Shown: positions 56,166-64,000 of the stretch, piece after piece
Position numbering within the stretch: position 1 is the stretch's first letter
Layout: every line of letters begins with the position of its first letter
DNA from: Athripsodes cinereus
Taxonomy: Eukaryota > Arthropoda > Insecta > Trichoptera > Leptoceridae
Reading direction: 5' to 3'
NCBI GenBank assembly: GCA_947579605.1
Contig: OX388324.1
Location: 18,979,746-19,043,745 of the forward strand
Length of the DNA: 64,000 nucleotides
Translations under genes and position numbers: made by a program
Notes under the pieces: model-generated
Database searches by the model: none
Seen by the model: the letters and a program-made list of their open reading frames with translations, nothing else
Told to the model about the DNA's origin: nothing

Positions 56166-57534
56166 TGCAAATCGTTGAGAGTCGCGCCGAAATGTTTAGC
56201 TCACTGGTCCTATGATAATATGACTAAAACTATCGATATATGATGAAAATAATAACCAACCCTTTTTATCCTAAACACTATTCTAAAGCCTAGGTTCATG
56301 TATATACCTACACATTACGTATAATTATACACATGAATCCATTTTGTATGAACACATTCGAGTAGGTAGGTATAGCCCGGAAAATACATTTATCTCTTTA
56401 CTGGGTACACTAGTACACACATAACTTGGACCTATTTACACAACGCAAATAATAAGTCCGATAGGTATCCGATTAGTCGCCCACATATCCCGACCACCAA
56501 AAGAACACTCACATACAAAACTAGTGGTGTTTTATCCATACCTTTATAAAAAAAACACCTTTATGTACCTATTCTAAGTAAAATGGTCTTTTTATATCAG
56601 AAGATGTGTTCTGTGGCACATCAGAAGCAGCTGTGCTAAAAAATCTCTTTTTTTCTTAGAGTTTTTTTGTATCATAAATCAGTTTAGTTTTTTGTCAAAA
56701 GATGAAAACTGCGACGCTGTTTCATAAACATATTCTCTGATGTCAAAAAATATGGATGTCATGGGTATCAAACAACAGCCTATGGTTCTATAGATCGTGG
56801 TAGTTTTCTGCTACTAAGAAATTATCTAAATTATCCAAAACAAGTGGTATCATAATCTAGAAAATAATCTGAACATTTGACAGTCGTGGTTTCTGGATCT
56901 AAGAAATAGTGTCAACATCCAAAGAAGTGGTATCTGCTTCCCAAAAACCATATTTCTAATGCTAAAATACTTTTCTTTTTATACCCACGTTAAACCAAAG
57001 AATATGGTTCAAAAAACTAGTTTCTGGTATCAAAGGTCAAGGTCCCTGATGCCAAAATAGTTACCAGATACACGTACCAAAAAATTAACCGAAGTTAATC
57101 TGAATCTGACTGTGTGTAATGACTTTTTAGTACCACTACTTTACTTCTACTTCTCTTATGTTAAGAATAATAATAATATTAGTAACAATAATAATTTCCT
57201 CTGGTCTAAAGGATTTAGCAACCGTGTAGTTAATCTAGTTACCGCCAACTAGAGCCTATACCTACACTTACAGTAGAACGCAAACTCAGCACAGTTTTAA
57301 ACAACTAAGGAAGTTTTTATTTTTTCACGTACCGCGTGTTTGGCAACGGTTTTCTTGTATCAATTTTCGAGCTTTTTATTAGAAACACGACATTTTATGG
57401 TTTCTGTGAAATTCTCGATAAAGAAAAAGTCTCTCACGCATTTATGTAAGTTTTCAGTGTTCTGTAAAATTAAGGTATTCGTAAAACCTCACGTAAAAGA
57501 CAATTACAACTACTTCTATACCATCACGGCATAT
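56166..57534. other. No gene; possible degenerate repeat
   Basis: Between 56600 and 57060 words like GTGGTATC, TTTCTGATGYCAAAA and ATATGG recur irregularly, which could be an old tandem repeat. A 76-codon frame at 57340-57570 has no domain. Confidence 0.35.
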
Positions 57535-57960
57535 CCCATAAGTGAGGTAGCCAACAGACCAGAGGCCTGAGTCAATAACACACTTTCGCGTCACGTTCCC
57601 GCTCCGTTAGCGTTCGGGTGCAGACGATGTTGCGCCAAAGTGTTAATTTTCGTAACTATTGTGTATCTAGCAACGAAATTGACACTTGCTTGCAACTTCG
57701 TCTATACTCGAACGTTAACGGAGTGGGAACGTGACGTGAAAGTGTGTTATTGACTCAGGCCTCAGATGCAAGTAAGAAACATACAAGTTGTCCTCTCCGT
57801 GCCAATATTAAATCAAGACATTCAGGATGGGTGGCAAACGCTGAATTTATGATGTAAAATCTCTTATTTTTTTAAACACCTGCCTTTTACAGGACACTCG
57901 AAAATTTATCAAGAAGAGTGGGAGACCAATTCTCCACGGGATGGAAAGACAATAAACATA
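57535..57960 (+). repeat. Interspersed repeat R, split by a MITE
   Basis: GTGAGGTAGCCAACAGACCAG (57542-57562, last bases the MITE target) resumes at 57763 with CAGATGCAAG and GTTGTCCTCTCCGTGCC, AGACATTCAGGATGGGTGGC, CCTGCCTTTTACAGGACACT and AGAGTGGGAGACCAATTC. Confidence 0.8.
57563..57762. mobile_element. MITE of 200 bp, near-complete inverted repeat, CAG target duplication
   Basis: Second copy of the 22691 element, opposite orientation. CAG flanks both sides (57560-57562 and 57763-57765). Its insertion splits repeat R exactly at the duplicated CAG. Confidence 0.88.
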
Positions 57961-58274
57961 TGGAATTTGACAATGAGGCAGCCAACTCATCCAGATAACG
58001 GATAATAGATAGTCCACTGGCTACCCGATTTGTGGGATATGGCGAAAGTTTTCGAATGCACAGTAAAAAGCGCTTGTTCGTAAATATAAGCATTTTAGAT
58101 AATAAATTCAACGATGAAGTTTGCAACGCAGAAGTGCCTTAATTTTTTGCTGGCATGGAGAGGACACCTTCAATATTTATTACATGTGGCTGGCGAGAGG
58201 CTCATACTATAACATTACATAACATTACATGCTTAGACAATTCACACAGATCGAGCTTGTCTCAAACTCAGATT
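57961..58274. other. No gene recognised
   Basis: Spacer. AACATTACATAACATTACAT at 58212-58231. Confidence 0.45.
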
Positions 58275-58447
58275 GAACCTTGTGTTATGCGTACTAACGC
58301 GAAGATGCACTAAAAACATTATACATGTAACACCCAGACCCAGGACAATTTGAAAAATGTCATTCTTCAATCTGCCCTGGCCGAGAATCGAACCCGAGAC
58401 CTCGTGACTCGAAGGCAAGAGCGTTTCTTCTATGCCACATCGGTCGG
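58275..58447 (-). mobile_element. tRNA-derived SINE, family B
   Basis: Minus-strand head GTGGCATAGAAGAAACGCTC (A-box part altered) and B box GGTTCGATTCT (58394-58384), then the family body CCTGGGTCTGGGTGTTACAT. Confidence 0.8.
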
Positions 58448-59924
58448 CACTAAACTATAGTTTCATTATTTGATCCATTCTCTCAATATGTACAAACCAT
58501 CACAATTTATTAACTCTCATTTTATGAAAATGCTCATTTTCTCATTTGTCTAATAAAAATGAAAGTAAAAATATATTTACAGCAAGTTTATAGTACTAAG
58601 CCCATTAGAGGTCAAAAGAGTAAATATTTATAAAGAAAATTTAGCCGACGATAATTCGAAACAATTTGCTGAATTCCTTTTATATTCACTGAATAATGAA
58701 TGAAGAAATGTGTAGGTATTTAATTGAATAAAAGAAGATGTTAATTTGTTTGATTGTATACATTTATAAAAATAATACTTTACATACCTAAGCTAACTGA
58801 ATAATTAATCCATTTTCATTTCTTAATTTGTAGAAGAAATTGTAAGCTTATTTTATCAAATTTTTCTTTTTGATAATATTGAAAGAATCCGCCACACATC
58901 CAGATATCTCAGTAGTCAAAGATTTTTATTTACATATATATATTATATGCGTATGCGCAATTATAATGCGCACTTGCAAACAAAAATGTTTTTCACCTTG
59001 CCAATTATACTTCGTGGGAATTTTTAAAACTATTGTAAATAATAACAATAGATAATTATTGGATATGATCCGTGACCATCTCAAATACGCTGTGACTTCT
59101 CCTGAACAGTAACGTTTTCAACTTGGTCCTAAATGTGGTTGCAGAATGATTTTCTTTTAGGTCTGCGAGCAATCTCAATATATTGCTTTATTATATTATA
59201 TAACATCATATTATTCTGATTAAGTTGGTAAAATAGTTTAGTTATTCCCCTGATACCAGTAATCTTTATTACTGCTTGGGGATAGAAGATAAAAAAAGTA
59301 TTGTTATTGTTAAATTTAAGATAATTACATGTTATAGTTTTAGTTAGTTTTATAATATTATTTATTGAATAAATTGAATTGAAATTGAATTGAATCTGTT
59401 CCAGACATCTTAAAAGCTTCTTTCTGTAAATTTAAAGGTGTTCGCCATATTGGATTCCACGAGTTTGATGACAGCAGTAGAGGATGAGCGCAGTGGTCGC
59501 CTTGGTGTTAACTTTTAATATCTCATTAAAAAAGAGGAAAACTGTTACATTTATTTTTATTCAATTGATACTTGAATGGATCTAACACGTAAAGAGATGA
59601 GAATAAAAAATAAAACAAAAATACAGAAATAATTTGTCCAAAAACATTTGGGGCTCCTAGATAGTTATCGATGACATGTTTAGGTGGACAAATTGTATCA
59701 CCTGACACGTCGTGTAAATTCATACCAATAAAATCCAATTCCCAAACCTATGGATATACGAGTATATCGTATTTTATCCTATTGGAGATTACTGAAAGCA
59801 GTTATATTGTTTTGATTATCCAATATTTCACTCTACATCTGGATTTGAACTTTAAAATGTCTAATCTTCATTACAGTCTTATGTTAGAACATAGTAGACT
59901 ACCAAACAAAACAGTAAAATATGT
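58448..59924. other. No gene recognised
   Basis: AT-rich. The bases ATTGAATTGAAATTGAATTG at 59373-59392 look like a retroelement tail. A 97-codon frame at 59671-59964 has no domain. Confidence 0.45.
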
Positions 59925-60090
59925 CTCGTATTTGGTTTTTGTTTTTCGGGTTTGCCATGTCTAGTTTTATTTTGTCAACGTTTCGGTGCACTTGCTGGTC
60001 CCATCTTCAGGATATGAATTTAGAATTTCCCAAAATACTCAATTATATCCTGAAGATGAGGCCAGCAAACCCGAAAAACAACAACCAGAT
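59925..60090. repeat. Inverted-repeat element with two degenerate hammerhead-like cores
   Basis: GTTTTTCGGGTTTGCC near 59941 and GCAAACCCGAAAAAC near 60064 are inverted copies. Between them CTGAAGAT occurs on the minus strand (60010-60003) with GAAA at 59984-59981, and on the plus strand (60050-60057) with GAAA at 60073. Stem II is poor in both. Confidence 0.45.
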
Positions 60091-60867
60091 AGTAAAGATC
60101 GCCATGAAAGCCTTCAATCCACATTTCTCGTATTTTAGTGGTATTAATTTTGAGTATTACACATCTTCTTCTTCCTTTTCTTTGGATACTTCTATCCACT
60201 TCTGGACAAAGGCCTTCTCCATTTCTTGCATAACACGCAATCGTGAGCCGTCTGCATCCAATGGACATAAAATATGACTTTGAGTTTTAAGTAACTTTAT
60301 GACAGTTACCCAAGTTTCATGTGATGTCGTTTACAAACTAAATTGTCGTTTTCTTGATGTCCTTTTATAAGTTTGAAAACGACATCGCATGTCGAAACCT
60401 AGGTTACTGCAAGGAAGTAACTAGTAAAGCTCATAATTATTTTTTTATTTGTAATTAATAAAACATTTCGTCTGGACTGAGCTGAAACAAACAATAATTT
60501 CATTTAGAAATATATCGAATAAATAACACTAGTAAGCGAATAAAATATAGAAGGTCAAGGAAGGAATAAAGAAAATAAAACAAAAAATTTATTCCGAAAA
60601 ATGGGATAAGTGTGTATCCCATAATATAATTAATTAAATTTTATAATTAGGGAATGACCGACGGTCTAATGTATCAGGGTTCTGCACAATGATGGTGTTA
60701 TATATTTATGTATATATAAATAAAGGAACTTTTTTATAACATCGAGGAAGATCTTAACGTCATTTTGAAAAGGGTTTTGTAAAGGTATTTATTGTAAAAT
60801 TATAAGTAAATTTATATATTCATTCTTTACTGTACATTGATTACATTATCATACTATCATGAAAATT
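60091..60867. other. No gene recognised
   Basis: Frames here (118 codons plus, 82 minus) overlap the repeat and carry no domain. Confidence 0.45.
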
Positions 60868-61085
60868 AAAGATGCAAGCGGTCCTCTCCGTGCCACCAAT
60901 AATTAAGACATTCAGGGTGGGTGGCAAACCTCATACTTATCTGAATTTGTGATGTAAAATTTCTTTATTTTAAATGAAACTCGAAAACATACAAAAAAGG
61001 GAGACCAGGTCTTTGACAGGTGCTGCACGAGTAAACAGAGAATACAATCAATATACAGCTGATGGCGAGTTTTTCGCGAAAGTGC
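60868..61085 (+). repeat. Interspersed repeat R
   Basis: GATGCAAGCGGTCCTCTCCG, AAGACATTCAGGGTGGGTGG, AACTCGAAAACATAC, AGGGAGACCAGGTCTTTG. A word GGCGAGTTTTTCGCG near 61065 recurs at 52212 (GGCGAGTTTATCGCAG). Confidence 0.7.
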
Positions 61086-61909
61086 GATCTCTTTCAACTG
61101 ACCCAAATAAAACCAAACCAACTTCCAATTAACTAAAATAATAATTTTATTATGTTCTGGATAAATAAATATCCCACTTACCTGTTCCATGGAGTCAAAG
61201 AATATGTCTCCTGCTCTTTTTGGCAAGTTTGTGAAAAGGTATTCATAAAAAAATCTTGAATCTCCCCGCTTTATTTTTTTAATTCTAAAAAATACTTTCA
61301 TCACATAGTTTTTCGACTGTGAAACGAAAGTCTCGATAGTTACCAGAGGTCGAAACCTGGTAACTTATTTAACAAATAAAACATAGTAATTTTAAAAACA
61401 ATTTTGTTTTCGTAATATCAAATAAATCTTTATTGACCATAATTTTACACAAATACATACACAAAAAAATACAACACTACAAAACGTGACAATTAACATA
61501 ATTAGGCCAAAAGGCGGATATGTTCCTAGGCAACGTCTTCCAGTCAACCATATAACATTAACATAAAAAATAGGTTTATGCCTACCCAAAGAATAAAAAA
61601 AATAAAAAAATGTTAATAATGATATTTACAACAAACAATTCCGCTGGTTGCATACTTAAAGCTTGGTTTTATCAAAATGTTGAAAAAAATATTTTCGAAA
61701 ATACGTTGAAGCAAATCGTTTAAAAAAATTAAGATATGTAGTACCTAATATTGTGTACAGAATACAATATAGAATGTATTGTTAAGAAACAAAAAGAGTG
61801 GTGATGATGTGAAAGGGAAAATGAAGAAAGAAGAATAGAAGTAGAAATTGGATGAGATAAGGAGAGATGGTAGTTTAAATCGTAAACCATTGCAATAATC
61901 AGTCTTTTG
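61086..61909. other. No gene recognised
   Basis: 61415-61480 (AAATAAATCTTTATTGACCA) resembles an antisense LINE 3' tail. A 130-codon minus-strand frame (60912-61304) overlaps repeat R and shows no domain. Confidence 0.4.
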
Positions 61910-62015
61910 TCAAAAAGACTAGGAGTCGTTTTTGTGCATAAAATTACTACAGAACACTCGAAAAATGAGGAAAAAAGTGAGAAACCAAGTCTTTGCTGGG
62001 TGCTTCACGGTGTTA
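61910..62015 (+). repeat. Interspersed repeat R, 3' part
   Basis: CAGAACACTCGAAAAATGAG, AGTGAGAAACCAAGTCTTTG, TGGGTGCTTCAC. Confidence 0.6.
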
Positions 62016-62191
62016 GTATCATATCAAAAAAATAAATAATGAGTTGCTTATTCACTACTTTGTATCTAACTTTTATTTTTCAGGGAGATTTCATTTCAGG
62101 GAGAATTTTGTCGGGAGGAGGCTTTCAGGCGAATCTTGAGCTCTTAATAATAAAAATTTGCATGCAGAGTATGACTGATATAGGAACTAAC

Positions 62192-62591
62192 TGTAATTAT
62201 GGTAGCGAGATGTGGATCATCAGCAAGAGTGAAAGTGGACGTTTGGTGGCCTTTGAGATGTGGTGCTACAGACGTATGCTGAAGACCCATGGGTCGGAAC
62301 ACGTCGTAAATGAAGAGGTGTTATTCAGGGTAGGAGAAAGTAGGCAATCCCTTAAATAAATCAGTAAACAACGAGCTAACTGGATTGGCCACAACATCAA
62401 GCATCCAGGATAGAAGGAAGACAGAAATAGTAGAGGCCGAATAAGAGATGCCTATATGGACCAACTGACGAAGGGCACGAACTGTGGTACATACGTAGAA
62501 CTAAAGAGATTAGCTAAAAATGGGTAGGAATGGAGAAGAAAATCCAAACTACATATTTGCAGACCAATCCAATAGATTGTAACTCACTATG
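62192..62591 (+). mobile_element. LINE tail, family GCETW, with 13-bp target duplication
   Basis: Plus strand: MWIISKSESGRLVAFEMWCY, RRMLKTHGSEHVVNEEVLFR, VGESRQ, then after a stop RANWIGHNIK and DAYMDQLTKGTNCGTYVELK. The duplication TATAGGAACTAAC stands at 62179-62191 and 62592-62604. The 400-bp size shows strong 5' truncation. Confidence 0.9.
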
Positions 62592-62604
62592 TATAGGAAC
62601 TAAC

Positions 62605-63240
62605 ATTCCTGTAACATCCATGCGTGAAGGAGGGTCCAACCCATTATATTCGTTTTCAGTTGAGAAAATTGTGGATTATTCTAGATCATTCATAAAAATA
62701 CCGATTGCCACAGTCATCCTACGACATAGGGAAGAAAAAGCTATCTTCTACTACTGCTTCTGCCTTGCGTAGTTCGAGTAAAAGACGTATACATACTTTA
62801 TACTCTTAGTAGAGGAACGTTAATGAGAAGAAATAACGCAGATTAAGATTAACGATCAGCGGTACTGAAGACAAGTCGGACATATAGACAGACAACCCAA
62901 TTTGTGGCTGGACTGGGAGAAGAAGAAAGGAGAAGGTTTCAAGTGATGAACATAACAGAATCAGATTGGAATAGGATGGAAAGAATTGATATTTTTTGAA
63001 CAAACAAAATCTAATATTTAAAATTCTCGTGTCACGGTGTTTGTTATCATACTCCCCTGAAACGGCTGGACCGATTTTAATGAAATTTTGTGTGCTTATC
63101 GGGTAGATTTGAGAATCGGCAAACATCTATTTTTCATAGCCCTAAAAATTAAGGGTGGTCAACCCCGACTTTTTTTGGACAAAACTTTTTATTTTTATTT
63201 TTTTATGGTGAGGCATTAAAAAAAATACCTATAGCCCAAA
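62605..63240 (+). other. No gene; contains one widespread insect repeat motif
   Basis: 63035-63130 contains CTCCCCTGAAACGGCTGGAC, CGATTTTAATGAAATTTTG and GAGAATCGGCAAACATCTAT, a combination I have met in many insect repeats but cannot assign to a class. A decayed LINE-like stretch lies at about 62850-62960. Confidence 0.4.
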
Positions 63241-63242
63241 AT

Positions 63243-63295
63243 TTCCGTTGTATTTGGGTTTATAACAAAACCCAGATATATTTTTTTTTTAAGAA
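63243..63295 (+). mobile_element. SINE family A, tail only
   Basis: GTATTTGGGTTTATAACAAA followed by ACCCAGATATATTTTTTTTT, the 3' end of the family. Confidence 0.7.
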
Positions 63296-63299
63296 AGTG

Positions 63300-63385
63300 T
63301 TTATTTTTCAAATACCTGGCTTTTTTACAGGGCACTCGAAAACTTACGGAAAAGAGTGGGATACCAATTCTTTACCGCCTCGAAA
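63300..63385 (+). repeat. Interspersed repeat R, 3' part
   Basis: CCTGGCTTTTTTACAGGGCA, CTCGAAAACTTACGG, AGAGTGGGATACCAATTCTT. Confidence 0.7.
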
Positions 63386-63494
63386 AGGAAGATCTTACAT
63401 CCAAAAAACAAGCTAACCAATTTCTCGAGATTTTTTTGAATAATCAATCGTTATTATAATAATAGATAATAAATTTAATATCGTCAATTATAAG

Positions 63495-63670
63495 AGGGCA
63501 GAAGACCGGTGGGCCGCCCTAGAAGAAGCTGACAAGGGCAGGTGTCGAACTTGTGTGTTGAAAAGCTTGGCTAAAAGTGACCAGAGGTCCTGGAAGCAGC
63601 AGTGGACATGGATCTCTGGAGGAGGTACCTAGGCGCAATGGGCCCCCGACCCAACTTGGACAAGGTGAAG
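63495..63670 (+). mobile_element. Decayed LINE tail
   Basis: AGAGGGCAGAAGACCGGTGG, AGTGACCAGAGGTCCTGGAA and GGGCCCCCGACCCAACTTGG fit the end of LINE proteins of the pattern RRPVGRP...W...L...A.DR..W......GP.PT. Frames are broken. Confidence 0.55.
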
Positions 63671-64000
63671 AATATGTATGTTTGTATCGTCAATATAGAG
63701 ATAAGACGTCAATATGTCAAAGATAAAAACTTTCGCAGAAAAGAATTTGACCCATAGACAAGCTTGATCAGTTTTATTAGACAATGTTCCATTTCATCCG
63801 TCCCTGTATTGTTATCCCATCACAAACATTTTCCTGTTGTTGAGTTCTCTCAATGCTTCTCATTATTTCAATCACACTCAGACTACAGAATAAATAAATA
63901 AATATGTACTTACATAAGTTAATAAAATAAATAATAAGCGTCCTTTCATTTCATTAAATTCATTAAATTTGCATTGAATAGCAATTTGAAGTTATTTTAC
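63671..64000. other. No gene recognised
   Basis: AT-rich end of the window with AATAAATAAATAAATATG near 63889. Confidence 0.5.

Noticed and set aside
59671..60277. Plus-strand frames of 97 and 118 codons as a host gene
   Set aside because: They run through an inverted-repeat element, have no domain and no splice context.

Overview
This is an AT-rich window of nuclear DNA from an animal, almost certainly an insect. The transposon families (a BEL/Pao retrotransposon, a DD34D mariner, RTE-like LINE tails, tRNA-derived SINEs) and the many short TIR elements suggest a large, transposon-rich arthropod genome such as a leaf beetle or a hemipteran. I cannot name the species. I found no host protein-coding gene that I would defend: every reading frame with recognisable similarity belongs to a mobile element.

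Layout. Positions 1-2966 hold most of an unclassified DNA transposon with long inverted ends; its transposase-like gene is broken by a SINE and a frameshift. It abuts a BEL/Pao gag-pol frame (2990-6532) that lacks the second half of reverse transcriptase and RNase H through an in-frame deletion; a possible LTR lies at 7440-7886. Positions 8-13 kb hold small inverted-repeat elements and LINE 3' ends. Positions 13.4-18.4 kb are a satellite of about 116-bp monomers in an A-B-C higher-order pattern, interrupted by LINE fragments. Positions 18.5-20.9 kb are a TIR element carrying a nested 1292-bp mariner. Positions 21.8-29.5 kb carry several MITEs, two SINE copies and LINE tails. Positions 31.9-40.2 kb are a nearly intact, recently inserted LTR element on the minus strand with 2.49-kb LTRs and a 3.3-kb non-coding interior (LARD-like). 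Positions 40.2-64 kb are a mosaic of LINE 3' fragments, MITEs, a second SINE family and an interspersed repeat that occurs a dozen times, always on the same strand.

Most interesting: three unrelated-looking small elements (8.6 kb with a decayed copy at 26.8 kb; 10.4 kb; a perfect 164-bp palindrome at 54 kb) share ends ending in CACTGTTT and contain the same hammerhead-ribozyme-like fold. The core is CTGANGA, one unpaired T, stem II, GAAA, a self-complementary tetramer and a cleavage site. Stems I, II and III differ in sequence between the elements but keep their pairing, as expected for selected RNA structure.

All calls come from reading the sequence; no database or folding program was used. 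Family names for LINE tails rest on remembered protein signatures.
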